A stretch of 64,000 nucleotides of DNA. Source: Lunularia cruciata. Lineage: Eukaryota > Streptophyta > Marchantiopsida > Lunulariales > Lunulariaceae. Position 1 is the first letter of the stretch, and each line of letters begins with the position of its first letter. The notes beneath the pieces were generated by a model. It was not told the origin of the DNA, did no database searches, and saw only the letters and a list, made by a program, of their open reading frames with translations. Of the stretch, positions 46,401-56,195 are shown one piece after another. The stretch spans positions 33,237,001 to 33,301,000 of the forward strand of contig OX419755.1 in the NCBI GenBank assembly GCA_948567375.1. Direction: 5' to 3'. The position numbers were made by a program, and so were the translations under genes.

Positions 46401-47282
46401 TCAGTTACTTCTCCCTTTCCCAAGAACGTGGATCCTTGCTCATCACCCACCTCTCTTCCAAGTACTAACCTCCAATCAAACTATGTTCATCAAGCCGGAT
46501 TTCCTCTCTTCCCTTCTCTCTTGGGGCCATCAAGACACTTACTCTCAATGATCTCAGTCATGAAACTTGGAAACCTAATGTTCCAGTTCCATGCCAAGAA
46601 TGTGATCCAAATCCTGCTCAAGACTTTGATTATTGCAATCACATCTAACCTCCAAAATTGCATGATTTCTCACTGCAAATTCAGAGTTCTTCTTCCCACC
46701 TCCCATCTTTCTCTCTTCCACTCTGGTTGGGGGCTATTCTTCCTACTGATTCCCAGACTAACTCTCTTGACCTCCTCTCTACACACCAACACATTTTGAC
46801 TACACTTCCCTTCTCACAATCTCCCGCGGGATGACTTCTTAAAGGCAATGGAAAATTACTTGTCATTGCTTCATCTCTAGCCTAAATTTTATAGTGGTGT
46901 GCTTCCTTTGTCTCTCTTCACTTCAAATTTCTACCAAGAAAATCACACCTTCTTCATGCTCTTATCACTGTAAATTTCCTCTTGTTTATAGGCCAGCTAT
47001 TTTTGTGCATGGTACCTTCTTGAATGTCCAACCTCCAAGGAAAGTTGTTGCACTATCCTTGCCTTGGGTTGAGCACCCCCAAGACAAAGTCTCCTTAATT
47101 TGGATTGCAGGCTGTTAGGGCAAATCCAAGTACTTTGTCTTCTAACACAAAGTCACTTTACCTTGGATTACAACCCGAGGACACCTTTCTTTGCCTTCTA
47201 ATGCCATATAGGCACAATATGACTTCTTTGTACACTTCTTCTCCATAAATAAGAAAAAAACAAAAAAAATGTGGGTACTACA
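43494..47282 (-). mobile_element. 3' LTR of the nested family A element (3,789 bp)
   Basis: On the minus strand it starts at 47282 (TGTAGTACCCACATTTTTTT) and ends at 43494 (GGGTTGTCACA). It includes the TATA box (46887-46893), 389 bp from the start, the LTR ORF and the terminal non-coding part. It is the only complete LTR still attached to a gag-pol region in the window, so it links the solo LTRs to their parent family. Confidence 0.88.
44295..46850 (-). pseudogene. LTR ORF in the 3' LTR of the nested element
   Basis: Same architecture as the copy at 23748-26317: N-terminal region (LVLGREVGDEQGSTFLGKG, NDYKVKSYKDPMKRGI, TTYVMKHQAVFFHKMFAGEP, PPHYIVPFAAHFYLGLN at 46450-46076), acidic linker, coiled coil (EYLWEIVCPLLVKL-type start near 45390; MMESVEEKKQIWQREL at 45004) and a tail rich in Glu and Val near 44300. 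About six stops or frame changes break it. Long stretches remain readable and conserved, for example 46450-46076 (124 codons) and 45004-44696 (102 codons). Confidence 0.7.
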
Positions 47283-47284
47283 TA

Positions 47285-47295
47285 CTACCTTCCTC
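47285..47295 (-). other. Polypurine tract of the nested element
   Basis: On the minus strand GAGGAAGGTAG precedes the 3' LTR start by two bases. It is less pure than the outer copy's tract but in the identical position. Confidence 0.65.
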
Positions 47296-47299
47296 AAAT

Positions 47300-48395
47300 G
47301 TGAGCATCCCCGCAAGCATAAACCTTGGGTGTCGTAGAGACCTCCAAGTCTATGGTCCAATATCTCCAAACTCTCTACCCATTTACTTGAGTGGCAAATG
47401 GTTGCCCTTTCAAGTCTGCAAGTTGAGTAGACCCATTGTCGTAAAGCTGAAGGACTTGATAGGGCCACATCCATCTCAAATGCAATTTGCCTAGAAAAAT
47501 TGTAATTGTAAAATGCAATTGTCGTATAAAAAAACCAAATCTCCTTTGCAAATAATCACATGCTTGATGTGCTTATCATGCCTGACTTTCCTCTGTTCTT
47601 TTAATTTTTTCGTGGTAAGCATTGCATCATCTCTTTTCTCTTCTAACCACATCAGTTGATGGATCCGAAGATCCCAACTTTCTTCTTCTGACAATCATTC
47701 CTCATAGAGAATCCGATATGTCGATACTTCAAATTCAACTGGTAGTATGGGGTGCAAGCCATATGTCAAGAAGTATGGAATTTGCTTGGTTGTGATCTTT
47801 TCTATTGTTTGATATGCCCACAACGTGATTGTAACTTAGTATCCCATTTGCCTTTCCGTTAAGCCATTTTCTTTTGGATTATAAGGAGTCATTTTGTGAT
47901 GTTTAATCTGAAAGTATTTGGTTAATGCTTCCATCACAAAGTTCAAGAAATGTGTCCCTCTGTCACTGACCAATTCCAAAGGACATCCGTATTGGGAGAT
48001 GATATTTTGAAAGAAAAATTCTGCCACTATCTCTGCATCATCTCTACAAGTTGCTTTTGCTTCAACCATCTTGGTAGCATAGTCAGTGCAAACCAAAATG
48101 TAGCATTTTCTTGTGACTCAAGTTACCAGTTGTATTGGTCCCACAAAATCAATTCCCCATTTCTCAAATGGGACCAATGGTAAAATTGGTCTCAAAGGCC
48201 ATTGGGAAGTAGCCGTCGGCTTTCTCGTTCCCTGACAAGCATCACAACTTCAAATGTGGGCATGCGTGTCTTTGTACATTGTAGGCCACCAGTACCCCAA
48301 GGAAAGAATCTTCTTTATAGTATTCTTCAAGGCATAGTGTCCTCCTAATGCTTTGGAGTGTAAAGACTCAATTACACCTCCAACTTTGTATGACT
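47300..48395 (-). pseudogene. Integrase of the nested family A element
   Basis: In order on the minus strand: a His-Cys zinc region near 48330-48230 ending SCDACQGTRKP (a stop lies just before it); the DDE core with TDYATKMVEA (first Asp), LELVSDRGTHFLNFV (second Asp) and NPKENGLTERQMG (third, Glu) in the open frame 48096-47836; TPYFLTYGLHPILPVEF-type segment near 47740; and a basic C-terminal part with LRIHQLMWLEEKRDDAM and KVRHDKHIKHV. All three catalytic residues are visible, unlike the outer copy. The tail ends about 15 codons before the PPT. No chromodomain is seen, in line with a non-chromoviral lineage. Frameshifts near 47835 and 47490 disable it. Confidence 0.87.
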
Positions 48396-49277
48396 CTAAG
48401 CATCACCAAAGTACTTGTCTTTGCCCATCTTGAATAAAATATTGTGTTTCAGCTGATACGGCCCCATTTTCTTGAGAAAAATTGCCTTGTGCTCCGGGTC
48501 TAGCCCTTCAGGACACTGGAGAGTACGTAGATAATGATATTTGGCTGCATACCTTGTACTTTGCATTGCTGTTAATTGATATAACTCTTCATCAGGGAAC
48601 CAATTGTCAATCTCCCATTCCTGGTCTTGAGTTTCCAACCTAGATAGGAAGTCCACATTCAAATGAAAAGCTCCCTCCCATACTTGTATAGTATATGTGA
48701 AGTCTTGTAACAACAAGATCCATCTTGCAATTTGCCCAGACAAATCTACCTTCTTGACCAAATGTTGCAATGCGCAATGGTCTACATAGAAGAAAAACTT
48801 ATATCCCAGCAGGTAGAGGCAACATGTTTTGCAAGCATACACCATTCCGAGTGCTTCTTTTTCAGTCATCAAATAGTTCTTTTCTGAAACTGAAAGTTGT
48901 TGGCTAGCGTAATAGATTGGGTAATCCTTCTTCTTGTTGTCCTTTTGACTCAAGACTACTCCAATTGCCATGGACAAAGTATCCACATATACATGAAAAG
49001 GGGCATTCCAATTTGGGGCCCTCATAACTGGTGCTTTAACCAATTTCTTCTTCAATATTTGGAAAGCTTCTTCTTGATTTGCTTCCCACAGGTAGTCTTT
49101 GGATTTCTTTAGAAGCTTTGTAAGGGGTGCAGCAAGCACCGCATAGTTTAAAATGAAGCGTCTGTAGTATCCAACATGTCCCAAGAAGGCTTGTAGCTCC
49201 TGAATATTCTTTGGAGATTCCAAAGCTGAGATTACTTTAACCTTCTTGACATCGACTTCAATACCTTGGCTTGACAC
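48396..49277 (-). pseudogene. RT thumb/connection and RNase H of the nested element
   Basis: A frame of 293 codons without a stop. It starts with the RT end (VKVISALESPKNIQELQAFLG, YYRRFILNYAVLAAPLTKLL) and continues with RNase H: FHVYVDTLSMAIGVVLSQKD (first Asp), YPIYYASQQLS, NYLMTEKEALGMVYACK (Glu), YKFFFYVDHCALQHLV (Asp), ARWILLLQDF and FHLNVDFLSRLE. It then runs into the linker before integrase. RNase H would remove the RNA template during reverse transcription. This is the best-preserved part of the element. It begins directly after a stop that replaces a residue in the LLGH motif. Confidence 0.9.
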
Positions 49278-49880
49278 CTAGTGCCCCAAAAGAATTCCCT
49301 CCTTCATTGGAAAAAAGCATTTCTCTGAGTGTAATGACAGACCGGCAAAACAACACCTTTCAAAAGTTTGGCAAAGGTAATCCAAATGTACATCTCTTTG
49401 CCCAAACACAAAAAAATCATCAATGAAGACTTCCACAAATTTGTGCAGGAAATCCTTGAAGATTGAATCCATCATCCGTTGGAAAGTAGCAGGAGCATTA
49501 CATAACCCAAAGGACATTTGATTGTAAGCAAAAGTGCCCAATCAATAGTGAATGTAGTTTTATCCTTGTCCTCTTCTTGGATGGATACTTGATTGTACCC
49601 TGAAAATCCATCGAGGAAATTGTAACAAGGGTGACCAGCTACTTGGTCCAAAAATGTATTGATAAAAGGCAAAGGATGATGATCCTTCCTTGTCACTACG
49701 TTCAACTTGCAAAAATCTTAGCACGCTCAAATCTTTGCCATCTTCTTCTTCGGGACAATGACTAGGAGGGAAACCCACTCATTGCTTAAGACAAGAAAGA
49801 TTATTCCAGCCCCTAAGTACTTGTCAATTTCATCTTTTACCAAGAGTGAGTACTTTGGGTTCAGGCGATATTATCTTTGC
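49278..49880 (-). pseudogene. Reverse transcriptase palm/fingers of the nested element
   Basis: Minus-strand blocks in order: SNEWVSLLVIVPKKK; NVVTRKDHHPLPFINTFLDQ; FLDGFSGYNQVSIQEEDKDK; then, after a frameshift near 49545, GTFAYNQMSFGLCNAPATFQ; the catalytic VEVFIDDFFVFG; and SLHSEKCFFPMKEGILLGH. The FGLCNAPATFQRMM and VFIDDF signatures resemble the Athila/Tat-like branch of plant Ty3/gypsy elements. The lineage is a judgement from motif memory; a tree would decide it. Confidence 0.88.
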
Positions 49881-50099
49881 CAAATCGGAATTGTGCCTTC
49901 AACCAGATTAATCCTATGTTCTCCAAATTCTTGTGGAATACCCAACATTTGATCAATAGACCAGGTGAATACATCTTAGAATTCTATAAACAAGGCAGTG
50001 TATCCTACAAACTTCTCAAAAGTGACTGTCTTTGAAATTTTCAAAATTTTTCCTTCGGTTAAGACCTCATCTTGACAGTCATTGGGGTTGATGACTCCT

Positions 50100-50760
50100 T
50101 TGACATGACTCACTTGGCTTAATCCGAGTCAAGCTGCCATCAAACCCCCTTCTGCCAAGTCATGTTCACCCAAGGTGAGGTCATATGGGTCTTTGTCTTC
50201 TATGTCCACCTCGTAACATTCCAAGTAATTGACTTGGACTTTGTCTTTGGAGTCTTCTAAGGACAAAGACAAGGTGTCTTTGGATTTGTCCTCGTCTTGA
50301 GATGGGGAACCTTTTTCCAACTCACAATCACTAGCTTCTGATCTTTGGATGAAATGTCCTTGAACCATAGCTTTTGCTGGTGCTTATCCACCACAACTTT
50401 GGCATTGTACAACCAAGGTCTTCCGATCAATAGTGGGTAACTAGTTTTGGTCACTGGTCGCAACACAATGTAATTCAACTTAAAGGGCACCTCTCCAATG
50501 ATCATGGTTGACAACATGCCCAATGGCCGTCTCCTAGTTTGGTCTGCAAATTTCAAGACCCAAGTGTTGGCTCAAACATATGATACCCCAGCCGATTTAT
50601 AGTATCTTTGATGACCAGAACTCTAATCAATGGGTATCAATGGGATCATGCACCCTGCAATCTCTACATCAACCTCGGGAGATCCCAAATCCGCTTGTTC
50701 AATACAATAAATGGCAGGCAGGTCTTTCTTAGACATTGCCCTTACTTTCTTGAGGGTGGA
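50100..50760 (-). pseudogene. Protease region of the nested element
   Basis: The block YPLLIGRPWLYNAKVV (50440-50390) is the conserved C-terminal flap/helix segment of plant retroelement aspartic proteases. PLGMLSTMIIGEVPFKLNY precedes it. Upstream, where the catalytic Asp-Ser/Thr-Gly should be, the sequence reads IPLIPID followed by a stop and SSG, so the active site is broken. Downstream (50368-50129) is an acidic linker toward RT. From 50050 to 49880 the frame is poor. Confidence 0.7.
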
Positions 50761-50766
50761 ATTTAG

Positions 50767-51880
50767 CTACCTCTTGTATAGCTTATTGTCTTCCCATAAT
50801 TGCTTAAATGTGACATATGCAGTTGTGGCTGCCAAATCCGCTACAATATTGTATTGAGGTACTCCTCCTAATTTCACCGTCTTTGCCTTCGACTTTGAGT
50901 TTGAAGTCTTTCCATGTTCAAATTTGACTTTGAGACGCTTCATGATGGTGATGGGGGTACTAGTGGTCTTGACCCGAGGTGCCTTAGGTTGGTCCACCTC
51001 GCCTTGGATCAGATGTTTGCCGGAAAAACTGGAGGCTTCGTCTTTGTCTCCTCCTCCAAACTCAATTCCCAAGTTTTGAGTACCGCTTCCTTGAGCTCTT
51101 TATGCAAGGCTTTAGCTTTGGCTTTTGCAAGGATCTTTTCCTCCTTGGCAAAAAGGATTGACTTTGGGCACAACTTCTTTGCCTTTTTTGAGGATGAAGA
51201 GGTCATACTCAATTCTTTGGGATCACGCTTCTTCTTACTTGCACGTGTCTCAACCTTCAAAATTTCAAGGTCCGGCCATTCTCCTTCAGAGGCTAGACTC
51301 CCTTCTTGAGGTCTCTCCTCCTCAAATGTGATACAATTTACATTGGTATCACCTTTCACTTGAAGCGCAACACGCTCAGCCAGGGTTTATACATATTTTA
51401 CAGGCGGCTTTGGCTTTGGTGGATGAGGGCATTGGTTGCCCGTATGACCTGATCCTTTGCAATTTCCACACAAGGGAACATACCCAATTTGCCATCTTGG
51501 CTCCAGACAATTTGGAGACCAATGTCCCATCGAGCCACAATTGTAACATGCTCCGGGTGCAACATTCTAAGGTCAATTTTGGTTGCTCATTGGTGGTCTT
51601 TGTGGGGGAGCATTGGGGTTATACTCCCTTGGTCCATACCTTAGACCTTGGTATGATGTGCTTACCTGAGGCGGTACCTCTTGGGTTTGGTACACCGCCT
51701 CCTCTTCCTGGTTCCATCTTGGAACCCAATCAATATGTTGCATCGGAAATGCATTACAAGTATTGCATTCTATATTTGCATGGCTTGACTTGCCACACGC
51801 GGTGCACCATACATTGGATCTGCCAAATGATGGAGGCTTCCTTTGGTCCTTTGCCCCAATCATTTGGATCTTAGAATCTG
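50767..51880 (-). pseudogene. Nucleocapsid with three CCHC zinc knuckles, plus basic linker
   Basis: Three CX2CX4HX4C knuckles are visible on the minus strand: CTACGKSSHANIEC (51806-51765), CYNCGSMGHWSPNC (51548-51507) and CGNCKGSGHTGNQC (51470-51429). All ligands are intact. Between the first and second is a proline/glutamine-rich stretch with two in-frame stops. After the third come PPKPKPPVKYV and a lysine-rich linker (51359-50767) toward protease. Three knuckles is more than the one or two usual in plant Ty3 Gag; the first one, separated by over 70 residues, may be a later addition. Nucleocapsid packages the genomic RNA. Confidence 0.8.
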
Positions 51881-52003
51881 AAACTTAAAATCTAAAAAAT
51901 CCTTTATGAGGGCATCCAACTTGGTATCAGCGTTATGTACACTCTTTGCTGGGGGTGTCAATGGTTTCTTACCCCCACATCTTTTTATTCTTCTTGGCTT
52001 CAT

Positions 52004-53264
52004 CTATTCTTTAGATTCCAAAGAAGAACTTGAAGATGTGGAGGATTCCTCCAAAGAAGGAGGTGTATTGCAAGAAGCTCTCCTTTTGAGCTTCTTGCCT
52101 TTCTTCTCCCAGTTTCTTTGATTGCTGGTAGAGTGAGAGTGAGCCGCCTCATAGTAGGCAATGTGTTTGAAGTTACATTCCTCTCCCTGGCACTGATCCA
52201 AATTTCTGGTGAAAGTCCTCCCAAGAACCAGGTAATGGCTTTGGGCATTGGAGTAACTCACCACACCCGATTGCTTTGAGACTCGGTTCAAAAGTGCCAT
52301 GAACCGCTCAGAGTAGTCTCTCAACTTCTCTTTCTTGCCTCTATCCAAATTGTTGAGTGCCACAAAGACACTTGTGTCAAAGTCAACCTCCCAAAAGCGT
52401 TCCAAGATATTGTTTCTCAACTCCACCCAGTCCACCGGTACAAACTCCTTCTGGGTCACATAGGTGTACTAGCTTTGAGCTTTCTTTCAGAGCAGACTTG
52501 GGAAAATTTGCAGGTGATCCACCCAGTCATGTTCCTTGTTGGCAAAGGAGATGACTTCAAATTCTTTGATGAATTCATTAGGGTCTTCTTCTTGTTTTGT
52601 CCCCTTGTACTTTTGGTAGGTGTGTCGGGTGACAGGTAACAAAGTCATCATTTGACTTGGTGGGATTGGTTGTGGTAAGTTTGAACTTGATGGAACCAAG
52701 GGGCTAGCTGGTATCAACACCGTGTTGACAGCCTAAAGGTTCCAATTAGTCAAGTTCATAGTAGGGGGTTCCTTGAAAATTTCTTCTTTGAGTGTGTTGA
52801 TTTCAACCCGAGTGGAAGAATCAAGCTCAACACCTTTGGAGTGTTCTTTGAAATTCCTTTGAGACAATCAAGAATCATGCGCTGAAGGTGCTATTACTCT
52901 TCTTCTGTTAGTGTTTGTGCTGTCTTTTCTTGAACAAAGTTCTTTAGAAATGGGACTTCCTTTATAGCTTTAGGGGAAGTTGATGTACTGGGTTGTAACG
53001 AATATGTCTGCCCACTCAAGTCTTTCTTCTTCTTGGAAAATAGAGATGCAAAGTAGCCTTGCCAACCACCTTCACATTTCTTTTGGTCAAGTTCTCGCAA
53101 GGCTTCTTGTACTTTGTGAAGAAGTTGAAAGTCCAATGCCTCTTGTTTGGTTTTGTCAAAAGTGGATTGGATCTTTAGGCATTCTTATTCTTCATGATGC
53201 AACATTTGTCTTTGAACACTCTCTTCTCGTTGTTCTCTCAATGCAGACATTCATATTGCTTTGA
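52004..53264 (-). pseudogene. gag: Gag capsid region of the nested family A element
   Basis: From about 53250 the minus strand reads a charged leader (MSALREQREESVQRQM; MDFQLLHKVQEALRELDQKK), then a serine-rich segment. The capsid proper (52720-52004) is in one frame with a single stop near 52487: PVTRHTYQKYKGTKQEEDPN, FIKEFEVISFANKEHDWVDH, FVPVDWVELRNNILERFWEV and EKLRDYSERFMALLNRVSKQ. These match the retrotransposon Gag pattern of paired helices with a conserved Trp and 'RF..L..R'. It ends in a serine-rich tract. The start of the leader is close to the truncated end of the 5' LTR, so the untranslated leader and primer-binding site are missing. Confidence 0.8.
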
Positions 53265-55396
53265 CACCCAGTTTTGAGAGTCAAACAATAACAAGTAGTT
53301 CTTCTTGAGTTCTTTTTTAATCTCTCAGATAGCAACTACACCCAAAAGAGAGAAACAAGCACTGATTTGCAGTCTTGTCACAACAATGTGTCACACTTAA
53401 TCACAACTCTATCAAATCTTTCCAAAAAATCTTGATTGTGATGATCTAAGCCCTCCTAAAAATGACACTTCACTTCCAAAACAACTTTGCCTTAGAATTT
53501 TGTTCCACCCCACCACTAAAGGCACAACTTCCTTGATTGAAATTGCTTCACATCAACTTTGCGCTGCACTCTCAAATGCAAAATACTACCAACACTACAA
53601 TTCCTCTCAGATCTATCAAGGCATTGCTTAGATTGCACTTCACTCAGGATCAAACACACAAAATGAAGATCAAGGCTGTGAAATCTAACATCCAACAAAC
53701 ACACTGATTTGCACTTCAAAATTCTCCACACACTCACAAACACAAGCATAGAATTGATACTTGGAATTAAGCTCAAACAACGAGCACTACTTCACAATAC
53801 TTTGCTTTATCTATTCTCAAAAACTATGAGCATTGAACAACATATGATTGTGAATGCCACCTTTAAATAGTGAAGCAAACGACAGTTACTAACAACTATA
53901 TTGTTCTCTAACAACTCTTCCTACCTGTAGATCCAAAATGACAATGCACCTCTTCATATCTACCTCTTCAAATCTCAAATTTGTTACTACTCCGATTCAA
54001 TGTGTACCTCTTCCTCGGCTTCCAATCCCAAAGTAACTTCACTTACTACTCTATCCTCAAGTTTCAAAACTACCAATTCCTCTACCAATTCTACTAGTTC
54101 TTCACTCTGATCTACAATTGCAGTAGTAGGTAACCTATCTAACTCTTTATCTCCCGACCCACTCTTCTCTAATATCTCCACTGGTAACTTTGAAGATATC
54201 TATACTCCTATGTCATCTACTTTGGGTTTTTCTCTTACATCCTTCCGAAATTTATCTATCTCCAATTTTACCAATTCTAATCTAATTGTGATATTATCTT
54301 CTACTTCTAATATCTTCATATCTACACAAGTTTTGAGACTAATCAGCAAGGCATTCAAATCTTTATCCTTTGCATTTCTCCTCTTGTTTCTTGCACCAAC
54401 AACTTCAACTTGTGCAATCTTGTATCTTTGATCCAGACACTGGCTTTTGTACTCAAGATTGCATTCATCTTTGTTATAATCTCCTTCAATGGCTCAAGTC
54501 TCATTCTCTCACGGTCTCAATCTGCAAGCCAATCTTCCCTATACATTGCCAATTCTGCCTTGAATGCGGCTTTCACTGTCTCTTTTTGCACAATCTTTTC
54601 CTCCAGATTACGGAGTAACTCTCTCAGTCTTTCTTCTTCTCTATACCTCACGATCAGCTCCCTTTGCCAGAGCTGCTTCTTTCTTCTACACTCTCCATCA
54701 CTCTTTCAAGCTCTTGCTCCTTCTTTGCTACCCTTTCCATAGCATGAATAATTTCTAATCAAGAATCAGCAAACTACTATTTCAAGATTTCATACTCTAT
54801 TACTTGCTTTTCCCTTGCTTTGACATTTGTTCTATAATTCTTTCTCTACTCCCTCCTTCTCTCTTCAAGTTCTCAATTACTTGATTTTGTACTACTGCAT
54901 CTACTCGTAGTACTTCCCTCTCTTCCTCACCTTGGGTTATACTCTTCTTCAACTCTGAGTTCTCTTCCTCTTATCGTGCTAACACTTGCAACATAGTCTT
55001 CTCCTCCGGACACTTTGACTGCATCTTCTTCTTCTTGTGCTCCAACTTTATTGACAATGGGCACACAATCTCCCGTAGATACTCTACTCTTCCTTGAGCT
55101 TATCTCGACTTGTGGACTTTTCTCCTTCTTTGCCTCTTCTTCACTTGACACTTGCCTTCTTAGCCACAATTGCCTTATTGGGATGGATTGCTCCCCAAAC
55201 TTCCACTCTCCACTTCTCTTACCTTACTTGGTCTTGCTTCATACTTTGCCTTCCTTTTGGAGCAAACTCCTGGTTGAATGATCACCCTCTTCTCCTCCTA
55301 CTCTGGAACTTCTTTTGCATGCATGTTACATTCTTCTTCTATTTCCATCTTTCCTTTGTCCTCCTTGGGTATCAATTGCATCTTCCCTCCATCTTC

Positions 55397-55401
55397 ACTC
55401 T
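55397..55401. other. Left target-site duplication ACTCT of inner solo LTR
   Basis: ACTCT directly precedes TGTGACAACC at 55402 and recurs at 59181-59185 directly after the other LTR end. The host LTR is collinear with its sister (45725-45740) once the insert is removed. Confidence 0.85.
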
Positions 55402-56195
55402 TGTGACAACCCAGAAAATAACACTTTTGTGGTAATCGGGTAAGTAAAGTTTGTTCCCGCAGAGATACGAGTCAGAATTGGTCAAATACAAAGTCAAACA
55501 GTAACATGTAGTTCTTCTTGGTTGCGTCTTTAATCTCTCAAGTAGAAACCACACCCAGAAGAGAGTAACAAGCACTGATTTGCAGTCTTGTCACAAATTT
55601 ACACTTCTTTATCACAACTCCTTCAATTCTTTCCAAACAATCTTGATTGTGATGATTCAGGCTTTCCCAAAAACGGCACTTCACTACAAAATGACTTTGC
55701 CTTAGAATTGTGTTCCACCCCTCCACTAAAGGCACAACTTCCTTGATCAAAATTGCTTCACATCAACTTTGCACTGCACTCACAAATGCAGAATACTACC
55801 AACACTACAATTCCTCTTAGATCTATCAAGGCATTGCTTTGATTGCACTTCACTCAAGATCAAACACACAAAATGAAGATCAAGGCTGTGGAATCCAACA
55901 TCCAACAAGCACACTGACTTGCACTTCAAATTTCTTCACACACTCACAAACACAATTGCAAAGTTGATACTCGGAATCAAGCTCAAGCGACGAGCACTGC
56001 TTCACAACACTTTGCTTTATCTATTCTCAGAAATTATGAGCACTAAACAACATAAGACTGCGAATGCCACTCTTAAGTAGTGAACAAATCGACAGTTCTA
56101 ACAACTATACCGTTCTACAACAATTGTTCTAACCTGTAGATCCAAAATGACAATACACCTTTTCATATCTACCTCTTCAAATCTCAAATCTGTTA

